From the NCBI GenBank assembly GCA_027452065.1, contig DAIDHC010000024.1, positions 1 to 64,000 of the forward strand: a stretch of 64,000 bases of DNA, in the 5' to 3' direction. This document shows positions 24,993 to 33,906 of the stretch, one piece after another. Made by a program: the position numbers and the translations under genes. Below the pieces are notes generated by a model. It searched no databases. It was not told the origin of the DNA and worked only from the letters and a program-made list of their open reading frames with translations. How positions within the stretch are numbered: the stretch's first letter is position 1; each line of letters starts with the position of its first letter. This DNA comes from Bryobacterales bacterium (GTDB taxonomy: Bacteria > Acidobacteriota > Terriglobia > Bryobacterales > Bryobacteraceae).

Positions 24993-25883
24993 CTATGGGC
25001 AGGACTCGGCGCATGCTCCCGCCCCCACCAGCGTCGCCCTCCAACCCAACTCCGCCCTCACAACGCGCGCCCGCGCTGAGGCAAACGGACTCGCGTTCTC
25101 CCGAAATGTCCTCCGGCATGGCTCCAGCAGCAGTTCTCCCGCCTCCGACAGCCCTCCGGCAATCGCGATCCGATCCGGAAACAGAATGTTTCCCAGCGTC
25201 GCCAGCGCCAGCCCGAGCCACCGCCCCGCATCCTCAATTGCCCGCATTGCCCGCCCGTCGCCCGCGCGCGCCTGCTCAATCACCTTCCGCAGATCCTCCG
25301 CGCTTCCTCCCGCTTTCCGGAACCGCGTCGTGACAGCTTCGGCCCCCACCATCGCCTCCGCGCATCCCAAGCCGCCACAGGTGCACCGCGGCCCGCCCGG
25401 CTCCACAATCACATGTCCGACGTCACCCAAGCACTCGTAGGCGTAGCGCAGTATTTTTCCGTCCACCATCATTCCGCCGCCCAGCCCCGTGCCCGCCGTC
25501 AGACACAGAAAGCGATCCGACCCTCGCCCCGCTCCAAATCGCCACTCGGCCAACGCCGCCGCATTGGAATCCACTTCGAGCACCACCGGCAGCCCCAGCC
25601 GCTGTTCCAGCGCATCCCGCAGCGGGTAGTGTTGAAGCCAGGGAAGGTTGGGATTATATTCCAGACGATCGTGAGCCGCATTCACGAAGCCCGCCACCGC
25701 CACGCCCACCCGATCGACGCGCCAGGCAGCCTCCTGCACCGCACAGCGCAGCCGCTCGACGAATTCGCCCGCGGTCGCGCTCTCCGTCGGGATCGAGCGC
25801 AGCCCCTCCACCTCCCCGCCGCTGTCAATCAAGGCCAGCTTCGTGGTGGTTCCGCCGATGTCCACGCCGGCTACCGGCTTCAT
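24993..25883 (-). CDS. ROK-family sugar kinase
   Basis: This 296-residue protein has the ATP-binding N-terminus VAGVDIGGTTTKLALID, then NAAALAEWRFGAGRG, TAGTGLGGGMMVDGKI and GHVIVEPGGPRCTCGGLGCAE, the CxCGxxGCxE zinc motif of ROK kinases. The catalytic Asp is in VLEVDSN. It lacks a helix-turn-helix, so it is a kinase and not a ROK repressor. It begins one base after the SIS gene stop, within a Gfo/Idh-SIS-ROK operon that looks devoted to one sugar or amino sugar. Confidence 0.92.
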   Translation of the reverse strand: MKPVAGVDIGGTTTKLALIDSGGEVEGLRSIPTESATAGEFVERLRCAVQEAAWRVDRVGVAVAGFVNAAHDRLEYNPNLPWLQHYPLRDALEQRLGLPVVLEVDSNAAALAEWRFGAGRGSDRFLCLTAGTGLGGGMMVDGKILRYAYECLGDVGHVIVEPGGPRCTCGGLGCAEAMVGAEAVTTRFRKAGGSAEDLRKVIEQARAGDGRAMRAIEDAGRWLGLALATLGNILFPDRIAIAGGLSEAGELLLEPCRRTFRENASPFASARARVVRAELGWRATLVGAGACAESCP

Positions 25884-25884
25884 G

Positions 25885-26943
25885 TCACGTCCGCGCGAAC
25901 CCTGTTTCGTTCAACGTCACCGGCGCGGCCGTCCGGAAAACACCCGGCACGAATCCCTGCCACTCCGCCAGACGCATCGCTGCGCACTGAACCGGCACGA
26001 TCTCGATGAGCGGCGCCAGCTCTTCGCGCACTTCATCCGCCGCCCACGACAGCGCCCCCTCCGCATACGGTCCAATCGCGAAAATGCCCCCGCCCAACTG
26101 CCTCAAGTCCTTCGCCAGGGCCCCGTCGATCTCAGCCGTCTTCTTTTGCGACGCGAACACGACAGCCCGAAAATCCCGATCCACCACTTCCACCGGCCCG
26201 TGACGGAAATGTGAGCCCGTCATCCCCACCGCCGGCGTCTTCGCCGCTTCATGAAATAGCAGCGCTCCCTCGACAACCGACGCAATCGAAGCGCCCCGCC
26301 CTAACAGATAAACCGCCCTCGCCGGCTCGAATACGTCGCGCCATCCCTCGCTCGCCGCCATGCACTCCTCCACGAACGCGGCCAACGCATCCGCCGCGCG
26401 GTCCAGTGCCGTCCTCCATCCCTCCAGCTCCCCGCACATCGCCGCGCCCAGCAGCAGCAGCGTCGCCAACGTCCCGCTATAAGTCTGCACGGCGATCAGT
26501 TCGTCCCGGGCGCTCCCGATCAAAATCGCCCGGCCTGATTCCCGCTCGAGCGTTGTCCCGGCCTCGTTTGTCACGCCGATCACCGCCGCGCCCGACCCCT
26601 TCAGCTTGGCCAGAAGCTTTACCGCTTCCACCGTCTCGCCCGACCGCGAGACCAGCACCACCACCGTCCCCAGATCGCAGATTTCGTGCTTGTAATGCAG
26701 AAGCTCCGAGGTTTCGATCGCCACCGCCGGTATTCCGCGGGCGTTGAGGTAGCTTTCGAGTGGCAGGCAGGCGAACAGCGAGCTCCCCATCCCGCTCAGC
26801 ACGATCCGGCTCGCCCCGCGCAGCAATTTTGCCGCCTCGCCCAGCGCCGCCGCGCCTTCGCCGAATTGATAACCGGCCACCGCGCTCAGCGAAGCCGGCT
26901 GGCCGAAAATATTAGCGCGCACCGCGTCCGATCCACCCATCAA
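25885..26943 (-). CDS. SIS-domain sugar isomerase/deaminase (AgaS/GlmS-C-like)
   Basis: This 352-residue protein has two SIS domains: IVLSGMGSSLFACLPLESYL with VVVLVSRSGETVEAVKLL, then AVYLLGRGASIASVVEGALLFHEAAKTP with GSHFRHGPVEVV. This is the isomerase half of GlmS without the glutaminase domain, as in AgaS and related phosphosugar isomerases. It overlaps the Gfo/Idh gene by 32 nt and is followed after one base by the ROK kinase. A role in interconverting or deaminating an amino-sugar phosphate is likely. Confidence 0.85.
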   Translation of the reverse strand: MMGGSDAVRANIFGQPASLSAVAGYQFGEGAAALGEAAKLLRGASRIVLSGMGSSLFACLPLESYLNARGIPAVAIETSELLHYKHEICDLGTVVVLVSRSGETVEAVKLLAKLKGSGAAVIGVTNEAGTTLERESGRAILIGSARDELIAVQTYSGTLATLLLLGAAMCGELEGWRTALDRAADALAAFVEECMAASEGWRDVFEPARAVYLLGRGASIASVVEGALLFHEAAKTPAVGMTGSHFRHGPVEVVDRDFRAVVFASQKKTAEIDGALAKDLRQLGGGIFAIGPYAEGALSWAADEVREELAPLIEIVPVQCAAMRLAEWQGFVPGVFRTAAPVTLNETGFART

Positions 26944-28015
26944 TCGGCTTGCTCACGCCTTTCGGCCGGTAGGGCAGCTTCACCTTGCTCCCCGAGCCCG
27001 CCGATGCATAACCCGCGTACAGCGCTTCCATCACCACGCGGCCGTCCTCGCCGGTCGCCTGAGGCGTCTCCTTGCCTCGCACACAGCGCGCGAAGTGCCG
27101 CATCTCCTGCGGAAAGCCGTAGTTCCACAGTTCCTCAAACACCGGATACGTCCACCCCTTTGTCGTCGGCGCCTTCTCCACCGCGTAACCGAATCCATAC
27201 TCGCTGTAAGTCGGCAGCGCATTCCCCATGTGCAGATTCGCGTACGTCACGCCCCCCTCGCCGTACACCTCGATCCGGTCGTCCATGCCGCCCCGCCTCG
27301 CCCAACTGTCCTCCACAATCCCCACAGCGCCATTCTCGAACTCCAGAATGCAAACCGAATCGTCTTCCCCGATCGTCTTGTTGCCGTGAACGTAGGTGCC
27401 CATCTGCGCGTACACCGACTGAATCTTCGGCCGGCCCAAAAACCAATAGCAGAACGCGATGCCGTGGCAGCCCATGTCCATGAACACGCCGCCGCCCGAG
27501 CTGTTCACGTCCCAGAACCAATCCGCGTGCGGGCCAAAATGCTTTTCGCTCTGCTTCACCTGGTAGATCTTCCCGAACGCCCCCTGGTCCGCCATTTCTT
27601 TCGCCTTCACGTATTTCGGCGTGAAGAAGAGCTCCTCGGCATACATCAACAACACGCCCTTCTTCTTGCAGACGTCGATCATCCCGTCGGCTTCCTCGAT
27701 CGTCATGCACAGCGGCTTCTCGCACACCACGTGTTTGCCGGTCCCGGCAATATCCTTCGTCATCTGAGCATGCAGCCGGTTCGGCGCCGTAATCGTGATC
27801 ATCTCAATATCCGGTTCCTTCAGCATGTCCCGGTAATCGCCAAACACTCGCGGAATCCGGTAGCGTTGCGCCAGTTCCTCCGCATGCCCCGGCGTCGGCG
27901 ACGCCACCGCGACGACCTCCGCCTCCTCCGGCATGATCTGGAACGAAGCCGCGTGAATGTCCGCCTCGAACCCCGACCCGATGATCCCGACTTTTACCTT
28001 GCTTGTATTCGCCAT
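26912..28015 (-). CDS. Gfo/Idh/MocA-family oxidoreductase
   Basis: With ATG 28015 (MANTSKVKVGIIGSGFEADIH) the protein has 367 residues. The nucleotide-binding GIIGSGFEADIHAASF is followed by the EKP motif (KHVVCEKPLCMT), GGGVFMDMGCHGIAFCYWF and a C-terminal alpha/beta substrate domain. An upstream in-frame ATG at 28039 is possible. No Tat signal is present, so it acts in the cytoplasm, oxidising or epimerising a sugar with NAD(P). First gene of the three-gene operon with SIS isomerase and ROK kinase. Confidence 0.92.
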   Translation of the reverse strand: MANTSKVKVGIIGSGFEADIHAASFQIMPEEAEVVAVASPTPGHAEELAQRYRIPRVFGDYRDMLKEPDIEMITITAPNRLHAQMTKDIAGTGKHVVCEKPLCMTIEEADGMIDVCKKKGVLLMYAEELFFTPKYVKAKEMADQGAFGKIYQVKQSEKHFGPHADWFWDVNSSGGGVFMDMGCHGIAFCYWFLGRPKIQSVYAQMGTYVHGNKTIGEDDSVCILEFENGAVGIVEDSWARRGGMDDRIEVYGEGGVTYANLHMGNALPTYSEYGFGYAVEKAPTTKGWTYPVFEELWNYGFPQEMRHFARCVRGKETPQATGEDGRVVMEALYAGYASAGSGSKVKLPYRPKGVSKPIDGWIGRGAR

Positions 28016-28142
28016 ATCTTCTTGTGCCGCCCCTATCATACTAAGACCCCGCCCCCGCACTCGCACCTGCCCGGCTCAACCCGTCTGCGGAAGCTCAAAG
28101 CCCATCCTTCCGAGGCCAACCAGGGGCCGCGGATGCCCTGAC

Positions 28143-29534
28143 TCACCGGCGCCGGTATACGACGACATCGTCGCCGAATTCCCCCTTCGATGTGTACGCC
28201 GTGGGCCGCCGGCCGAGATAGATCAGGTCCGGCGTGTGCTGCGCCGGAAGAACCGTGTTGGCCAGGAAGAATCCACCCTCATTCATCATCCTCGCGATGT
28301 TGGCCATCGCCAGCGTTTGTTCCAGACGGTCGTAGTACACCAGTATGTTTGTGGCAATCACCAGATCGAATCCTTGTCCCGGCGCAAAGTCCCGGGTCTG
28401 CGCCACGATGTCCAGATCCAAGCCCCGCATCGGTGCCGCGAACTGCGGGCGAATTCTCACTGCGCGCGACGTCACGCCGCCCAACGCGGCCGGCACCGGC
28501 AACGGTTTCACCGGCGATCCGAGAATCTCGCCAAAATGTTCCCAGTACGAAATCGCCGCCGGGCTCCAGCCGGCGTCCGCCTGCCGTGGGAGTTGCACCG
28601 TGTAGCCGCGCCCCGCGCGCCCGGCCGCTGCCAGCGTCTCGACGTGGTGAAGCACCGCCGGATTGAGATCCAGGCAGACGAGCTGAACTCCGGACTTGCT
28701 CGCCAGTCCCAACCGCTCCACCGCCTCCATCACCGCGAACGGCTGCAGCGTCTGCAGAGGATAGAAATCGTAGCCGTCGCGCTTGTCCGTGAAATCCAAT
28801 CCCGGCCCGACGATGGCGATGCGCGCCACCGCGCCCTGAGCCACCGCCCCCTTCACTGACATCGCCCGCAATGTTTGTTCGAGAGCGAAATTCGGCAGCA
28901 GCGAAGTGTCCACCGACAGGCCGCGCCTCTGATACAAGTCTCCGCGCGCAAGAAAAACGGTGGTCGGATCGCCGGCGCTGGCGGCCTCCCTTAGCCTCGC
29001 CTCATAGCTGCGCTGTTCCGCAAGGAAGCGCCGCAAATTCGCGGCGAGAAAAGGGCCCGAGGAATCGGCGCGAATTTGCTTCCTTGCCAGGAAGTCGCGC
29101 ACATATTTGAGCCGGTCGTTCGCCCCGCCCGACCTTAGCGCGGTTTCGAGCGCACCGATCCGGGCCCGGGCCGCCTCGCTCAGTTCCCCCAACTCGGTCG
29201 CTGCGCTTTCCAGACTGTCCACCCGCGGCAGACTCGTAAACGACGTCCCGTACAAAATCAGATTGCTGATCGTATCTTCGATTCCGCGGTCGACGCGCGC
29301 GCGAATTTCCGCGTCGCGCTTGCGGATCCATTTGTCCCACTTTCCCGGCTCGCGAATCTCGCTCTCCGCGAGGCCCGAGCCCTCTTGGAGCAGCAACGTG
29401 TCGCGCACCTCCCGCAATTCCAGAAAACGAACCCCGTCTTGCGCCGCGACAGGCCAAATCGCAAGGAAAACCGCCAGCGCTGCACCGCAAGCGCTAGCGA
29501 GAGCCTGAAGAGTGCCTCCGCGGAGATGAATCAT
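28143..29534 (-). CDS. Exported protein with C-terminal SAM-methyltransferase-like domain
   Basis: With ATG 29534 (MIHLRGG) the protein has 463 residues. Residues about 10-32 (LASACGAALAVFLAIWPVAA) are a signal peptide ending before QDGVRF. A mostly helical region with ARVDRGIEDTISNLILYG follows. The last ~240 residues look like a class I methyltransferase: ARIAIVGPGLDF for strand one, LVCLDLNPAVLHHVE for the acidic loop, and FDLVIATNILVYYDRLEQTLAMANIARMMNEGGFFLANTVL as in CheR-type enzymes. A SAM-dependent enzyme behind a signal peptide is unusual because SAM is cytosolic. The fold call is from motifs; the activity is uncertain. Confidence 0.75.
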   Translation of the reverse strand: MIHLRGGTLQALASACGAALAVFLAIWPVAAQDGVRFLELREVRDTLLLQEGSGLAESEIREPGKWDKWIRKRDAEIRARVDRGIEDTISNLILYGTSFTSLPRVDSLESAATELGELSEAARARIGALETALRSGGANDRLKYVRDFLARKQIRADSSGPFLAANLRRFLAEQRSYEARLREAASAGDPTTVFLARGDLYQRRGLSVDTSLLPNFALEQTLRAMSVKGAVAQGAVARIAIVGPGLDFTDKRDGYDFYPLQTLQPFAVMEAVERLGLASKSGVQLVCLDLNPAVLHHVETLAAAGRAGRGYTVQLPRQADAGWSPAAISYWEHFGEILGSPVKPLPVPAALGGVTSRAVRIRPQFAAPMRGLDLDIVAQTRDFAPGQGFDLVIATNILVYYDRLEQTLAMANIARMMNEGGFFLANTVLPAQHTPDLIYLGRRPTAYTSKGEFGDDVVVYRRR

Positions 29535-29962
29535 GGGAGCGCGAACCCCCGATTGAGACTTCAAGGTTCTGAGTGCCGAGTCCAATGTGAATTGTAAAAC
29601 GCGCCCCGTGCCGGGTCCCACTCCGCCCCCGGCGGCGTCCCCATCCAATCGCCGGCGCCGGCCGATCCGCGGAACTGCGGGATCTCCCAAACCCGAATGC
29701 CGGCCATCGCCGGCCATTCACCTGACGACCGCCCCGGCCCAGACGCCACCGTTCCCCTGCATGGATGGCGCCGTCTGGCTTCGGAAGCCTGCTGTTGCTG
29801 CGATTCAGTTCAATCAGCCAAGGGCGTCGCGGTATACTCACTATCGACGTTGTACAACTCGCCGGTCGGGTCGAATCGCTGAGAGAAGCCGGCCGCGAAA
29901 CCATCCTCGAATTGTGGAAACTTTGAGGACGGACAGGGGAAACACTGCGGGTCCGACGCGCG
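29535..29962. other. Intergenic region between divergent genes
   Basis: No convincing gene is seen on either strand in these 428 bases. A TATACT box near 29832 could serve the downstream plus-strand gene, but no matching -35 is visible. A short plus-strand frame ending near 29926 (GILTIDVVQLAGRVESLREA and so on) looks coding-like but has no evident start, and may be a gene remnant. Confidence 0.45.
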
Positions 29963-30880
29963 ATGCCGCTGAAAACGTCCATAGCTGTTTGCCTGATCGG
30001 GCTGGTGGTGGGAGCAGGCCGTGCTCAGGATCTCGCTCCGCGCGCCTACCTCATCACGCCTTCCGGATCGAACGCTGTCGTCCTTTCGTATTCCTTTTTT
30101 GATGGCTCCGTATTCACCGACCCAACCCTGCCCATCGAGGATTTCAAGGCCCGCTACCACGCCGAAATCTTGAGCTACTATCATTCCTTCAGCTTTTTCG
30201 GCCGCTCTGCGAACGTGACTGGTTCGCTTCCTTACGCGATCGGGAACTTTCAAGCCACTGTCGTCGGCGTCCCGCGCCACGCGTACAAGTCCGGTTTGGC
30301 CGATTCCAAAGTCCGGGTCTCCGTAAATCTCAAAGGTGGTCCCGCGATGTCCTTGCAAGAGTATCGGAACTGGCGGGAGAAAATCGTGATTGGCGCCAGT
30401 CTCACCGTTGTCGCTCCCACCGGTCAATACGACCCTGCGGTCGTGCTGAATCCGGGCATCAATCGCTGGGCCTTTAAGCCCGAAGTCGGATTCTCCCGCC
30501 GCTGGCGGAATCGCTGGGCTTTGGACCTCTACGCCGGCGGTTGGTTCTTTACGGCGAACAACCAGTATTTTCCGGGAACCTCCATTCGCACTCAGCAGCC
30601 CATCGCCGTCGGAGAGTCTCACCTGAACTACTATGTGAAGCCCCGGCTGTGGGTATCGCTGGACGCGAATTTCTGGGCCGGCGGACAGTCCGCCATCAAC
30701 GGGTTCCCCAGGGCCGACTACCAACGGAACTCCCGCGCGGGAGGGACCGTTGCGATCCCAATCGATCGACACCAGGCTTTGAAATTTAGCTACAGCAGGG
30801 GCGCGTATATCTCCATCGGCGGAAACTACCAGAATGTCTCTGCCGCGTGGCAATATTCGTGGCTCGGCCCTCAACCCTGA
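29963..30880 (+). CDS. Outer-membrane porin-like protein (phenol_MetA_deg-like)
   Basis: This 305-residue protein has a signal peptide (SIAVCLIGLVVGAGRAQ). A beta-barrel-like sequence of alternating hydrophobic strands follows: SYYHSFSFFGRSANVTGSLP, ASLTVVAPTGQYDPAVVLNPG, RWAFKPEVGFSRRW, ALDLYAGGWFFTANNQYFPG and a terminal strand ending in an aromatic. VVAPTGQYDP..VVNPG is characteristic of the MetA-pathway phenol-degradation outer-membrane family (transporter-like). It ends 19 nt before the tRNA-derived repeat that marks the left end of the integrative element. Confidence 0.78.
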   Translation: MPLKTSIAVCLIGLVVGAGRAQDLAPRAYLITPSGSNAVVLSYSFFDGSVFTDPTLPIEDFKARYHAEILSYYHSFSFFGRSANVTGSLPYAIGNFQATVVGVPRHAYKSGLADSKVRVSVNLKGGPAMSLQEYRNWREKIVIGASLTVVAPTGQYDPAVVLNPGINRWAFKPEVGFSRRWRNRWALDLYAGGWFFTANNQYFPGTSIRTQQPIAVGESHLNYYVKPRLWVSLDANFWAGGQSAINGFPRADYQRNSRAGGTVAIPIDRHQALKFSYSRGAYISIGGNYQNVSAAWQYSWLGPQP

Positions 30881-30898
30881 TTGGCTCGCTCTTGATCA

Positions 30899-30945
30899 AT
30901 GGTGCGCCCGGACAGATTCGAACTGCCGACCTTCTGGTTCGTAGC
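30899..30945. repeat. Left attachment repeat (partial tRNA-Arg 3' half)
   Basis: Identical over 47 bp to 35360-35406. It carries the complement of the CCA end, T arm, variable loop and 3' anticodon stem of tRNA-Arg and stops inside the anticodon loop/stem, the usual crossover place for tRNA-specific integrases. The 5' half of a tRNA is missing, so this is not a gene. Confidence 0.9.
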
Positions 30946-31091
30946 TTTTGTTCGACGGAATTACGGATCGCTGAGCGGAACTGAGGCTGCCTCCGGGTGC
31001 TTTCCATAAGTACTGCAAATAGAGTAGGATAGAGGCGAGTCGAGAGATAACCGCTGGACCTGCTGAGGGTACGGCCCGCGCCGGAGTTCGT

Positions 31092-31118
31092 CCCAATTCC
31101 GTTTCGCAACCCGTTTCG
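31092..31118. repeat. Arm-type integrase-site repeat, left copy
   Basis: A 27-bp motif with two GTTTCG boxes (31101-31106 and 31113-31118) matches 35277-35303 with one mismatch, in the same orientation. It lies about 146 nt inside the left attachment repeat and 67 nt before the integrase ATG. Such end-proximal repeats are typical arm sites for integrase or excisionase. Confidence 0.6.
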
Positions 31119-31185
31119 CGGTACGCGCTAAAAGGTCTTCCGTTCGCCCGGAGACCCCGCGCGCCTCACCTCAGGAAGGGACGCA

Positions 31186-32508
31186 ATGGCCTCGAAACGG
31201 ATCACACAGGAAGCCGCCGAACGCGCAAAGCCCGGCATTGGTAAAGATGGGAAGCCCAAGGACTCGATCCTATGGGACTCGGGCCTCAAGGGATTCGGCC
31301 TGATATGCCGGAAGAACGGCGTAACGAAAACCTGGATTATGCAGCGGTGGGTGGCCCGGAAGACGGCCCGCGAAACCATTGGCCATTACCCTGCGATGAG
31401 CGCCAGCGAAGCCCGGACCAAGGCCGAAGGTTCGAGCGCCAAGATGAAGAAGGGCTTCAACCCCCACGACGCCCGCGCCGCTGACCCCACGCTGGGTGTT
31501 GGCTTCGAGAAGTACTTGGCCGTCCGCGTCGATATCGGCGAATCGACCAAGCGCCTCTACCGGGACAACTTCGACCGATACCTAGGCGGGTTCAATGCAG
31601 GCGGCACGACGCGGACCTTCACAGAGACGCCGCTATTCGAGCTAGCGAAGAACGCCGGGCGCGCGGAGGAGATGTTCGCCTCCGTGACGCGGGAGTTCGG
31701 GAAGGGCGCGGCGAACGGAGCGGCACAGATCGTCCGCGCCGTCTACCGTCACCACGCCAAGTACCACGACGAATGGCCCCGCCATCCAGTCCGGTTCAAA
31801 CTTCATAAGCTGAAGCCCCGTAAGAAGGTTATTCCTTACGACCAATACGAGCAGTGGGCGCGGGCCGTGATGACGATTGAGAACCCGGTACGGCGCTGCG
31901 GCCAACTCTTCATCTTGCTGTCGGGGATGCGCGTGGACGCTACCCGCAAGATGCGATGGGAGCACATCGACTGGAAGCGCCGAACGCTGCTGGTGCCTGA
32001 GCCGAAGGGCGGCGAACTCTTCGAGTTCACGTTACCGCTCAGTACACAAATGGTCGCAATCCTCGAACGCCTCAAGGTCTACCGCGATGCGGAGCGGGCC
32101 TTCGGCGATAACCCGCAGTGCAAACAGTGGTGCTTCCCTTCGGTCGATAGTGAGAGTGGCCATGTGATCGAGTTCAAAGAGCAGCGCCGCGAAGCCCTGG
32201 TGAACCCGCACGCCCTGCGCCGGACCTTCATGACTCGCGCGGCGGACATGGTCCCGAAGAAACACATCAGCTTCCTCGTCAACCATGCCATCGAGGAGGA
32301 GAACGTAACGGACGATTACATCGTTGCCGAGGACGCCCCGCTGCGCGAGAGCCAGCAGAAGATATCCGACTACATCATAAAGATGCTGGCGGTTCCGCTC
32401 GAAGATACAAGACCCGGCCCGTCGCCATTCGCGAGAGCAAAGGCGTTGCTGAAATCGAATGGAGCGGACGGAGGCCGAAGGCGTTCCGGGATCGGATGGT
32501 GCTGGTGA
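31186..32508 (+). CDS. Tyrosine recombinase (P4-like integrase)
   Basis: This 440-residue protein has an N-terminal arm-binding region like DUF4102 (residues about 1-90; SILWDSGLKGFGLICRKNG, ARETIGHYPAMSASEART) and a core-binding middle. The C-terminal catalytic domain has R249 (LSGMRVDATR), H342 and R345 (PHALRRTF), H367 and the nucleophile candidate Y378 (DDYIV). It integrates the element into the tRNA-Arg 3' end. It faces away from the left attachment repeat and converges with the cargo operon. Confidence 0.93.
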   Translation: MASKRITQEAAERAKPGIGKDGKPKDSILWDSGLKGFGLICRKNGVTKTWIMQRWVARKTARETIGHYPAMSASEARTKAEGSSAKMKKGFNPHDARAADPTLGVGFEKYLAVRVDIGESTKRLYRDNFDRYLGGFNAGGTTRTFTETPLFELAKNAGRAEEMFASVTREFGKGAANGAAQIVRAVYRHHAKYHDEWPRHPVRFKLHKLKPRKKVIPYDQYEQWARAVMTIENPVRRCGQLFILLSGMRVDATRKMRWEHIDWKRRTLLVPEPKGGELFEFTLPLSTQMVAILERLKVYRDAERAFGDNPQCKQWCFPSVDSESGHVIEFKEQRREALVNPHALRRTFMTRAADMVPKKHISFLVNHAIEEENVTDDYIVAEDAPLRESQQKISDYIIKMLAVPLEDTRPGPSPFARAKALLKSNGADGGRRRSGIGWCW

Positions 32509-32569
32509 TCTCGGAAGGTCAGCACGTCGATTGCTTTCAGGTGGCTGCTGCGTAGACCCTTTGAGTGGA

Positions 32570-33388
32570 TTAGCTCGAAGATGGCGTGGACTTCTCGCGG
32601 CTCCCCCTCAAGCGAAGTGGTCTTGGGGGAGGGAAGCCCGCCTCCATGCATAAGTGATGCATCACCCGTTCGGAATGGCGAAGGTAGTCTCTTAGCTCGT
32701 TGTACTGCTCGTGGGAGGGCGCTTTCACCTCGTCGTCAATGAGCCGCGCCATTCGCTCCCAAATCATCGCCATCTCCTCAAGCGCTCGTGGGTGGATTCT
32801 AGGTCCGCGTGGCCCCTCCCGCATCTCCAAGATCATGCTTCTCATGTCCTGAAGCATCGTGATGATTTCCGCGCTGCTCTTTTCGAGCGGATTGTCGCTC
32901 TGTCTGAGCGATTGAAGTTCAACAGCCACTGAGATCGGGGTGTCAACCTCGCCGGGGTTCTTCTCGACCGCTTTGATCTGCTTGACAATCTCCTCTTTTG
33001 CTCTCGCCGCACTATCGAGATCGTGATGATCTACATGAATCGTTCTGCTTGCTGCAACGTCGAAGGGTATAGTCTCGGACGCATTAATAATCTGTACGAC
33101 TGGCTTCTTTACAGCATGACGGAGAGCGAGTTCATAGAAGACGTTGGGATTCCAGCCGGTGAGGTCGGCGATAACCAGGGGATCGTCTACGACATGCTGG
33201 ATGACCTGTGATGTGATGAGCCCAGGCTCCGATATTTGATCGGCTCGAATTTTCTCGTAGCCGCAATCCTTTGCTGCGGGGCCGATGATGTGCTTGAGAA
33301 CCTGATCAGAACGAAGGCGGACGTCACTGCCCTCTTTGCCGATAGGTGCTATTACAAAACAGGTTGTGTTGTTCTTCTCTTTAGCCAT
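32570..33388 (-). CDS. Nucleoside 2-deoxyribosyltransferase-like (NDT/TIR-like fold) protein
   Basis: This 272-residue cytosolic protein begins with CFVIAPIGKEGSD (residues 10-22). It has ISEPGLITSQVIQHVVDDPLVIADLTG and the signature NPNVFYELALRHAVKKPVV (about 80-98), in which E86 is the candidate catalytic glutamate. This is the fold of nucleoside deoxyribosyltransferases and of related N-glycosidase/NAD-cleaving or nucleotide-sensing proteins seen in phage-defence settings. The C-terminal 150 residues are helical and charged, with no recognised domain. It is the last gene of the element's three-gene operon, 47 nt after the PIN gene. Enzymatic role inferred only. Confidence 0.75.
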   Translation of the reverse strand: MAKEKNNTTCFVIAPIGKEGSDVRLRSDQVLKHIIGPAAKDCGYEKIRADQISEPGLITSQVIQHVVDDPLVIADLTGWNPNVFYELALRHAVKKPVVQIINASETIPFDVAASRTIHVDHHDLDSAARAKEEIVKQIKAVEKNPGEVDTPISVAVELQSLRQSDNPLEKSSAEIITMLQDMRSMILEMREGPRGPRIHPRALEEMAMIWERMARLIDDEVKAPSHEQYNELRDYLRHSERVMHHLCMEAGFPPPRPLRLRGSREKSTPSSS

Positions 33389-33435
33389 CAGATCTCAGGC
33401 ATCATACCAAGATTTCTGTGGCCTAGGGGACTTAT

Positions 33436-33906
33436 CTAGCGGAACTTCCAGCCCTCATTCTTCATTAATTCCAGAAGCGATAGACATTTGATCCCGTACG
33501 CATCGCACACATCCGGTATCTTTGGGCGAGAGGGATTGCCCTTGCGCTTCTCACCGGTCACCACAGAAAGCTTGCGAGCCTTGGCGACGGCGATGACAAA
33601 CGGATCGGCAATACTCCGGTTACGCTCGTTGTTTACAAGTTTGGGGAAAGCCCCAAGAATCTCCGCCGTTGCGAGTTGGACGTCATCTTCCAGGGGGCAA
33701 AACAGCCCGTCTTGAAGTCGCGCCCATTCATGAAGGTCATCATCATTCTTGGAGAGTTCTTTGAGAACTTCGTCCGGCGCAACCAGCCGTCCTCCCGCAA
33801 TCATCTTCTCCAACCTATCCCACAGGGTCGGGAAAACGTCGCGTGGGTAGTAGCGCACCCAGCCGTCCAAAATGGCACTCGTATCGATACAGTAGGCCAT
33901 CTTCAT
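33436..33906 (-). CDS. PIN-domain (DUF4411-type) ribonuclease, probable toxin
   Basis: This 156-residue protein has the PIN pattern: D8 in YCIDTSAILDGW, E46 in VAPDEVLKEL, D101 in SIADPFVIAVAKA and a late VVTGEK strand. The sequence SIADPFVIAVA..VVTGE..N plus IPDVCDAYGIKCLSLLELM is typical of DUF4411 proteins, which pair with XRE-ImmA/IrrE partners. It starts inside the stop of the upstream gene (4-bp ATGA overlap), so the two are translationally coupled like toxin-antitoxin pairs. Probable RNA endonuclease. Confidence 0.85.
   Translation of the reverse strand: MKMAYCIDTSAILDGWVRYYPRDVFPTLWDRLEKMIAGGRLVAPDEVLKELSKNDDDLHEWARLQDGLFCPLEDDVQLATAEILGAFPKLVNNERNRSIADPFVIAVAKARKLSVVTGEKRKGNPSRPKIPDVCDAYGIKCLSLLELMKNEGWKFR

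Larger units (their letters stand above)
30881..31185. other. Left end of the integrative element, non-coding
   Basis: After the porin gene stop come the 47-bp tRNA-derived repeat (30899-30945) and a 240-nt AT-richer stretch with one arm-type repeat (31092-31118). No gene is seen. The stretch before the integrase probably holds its promoter and integrase-binding sites. Confidence 0.55.

Noticed and set aside
30899-30945. Second tRNA gene
   Set aside because: Only the 3' half is present; the 5' half including acceptor and D arm is missing, so it is an attachment repeat.
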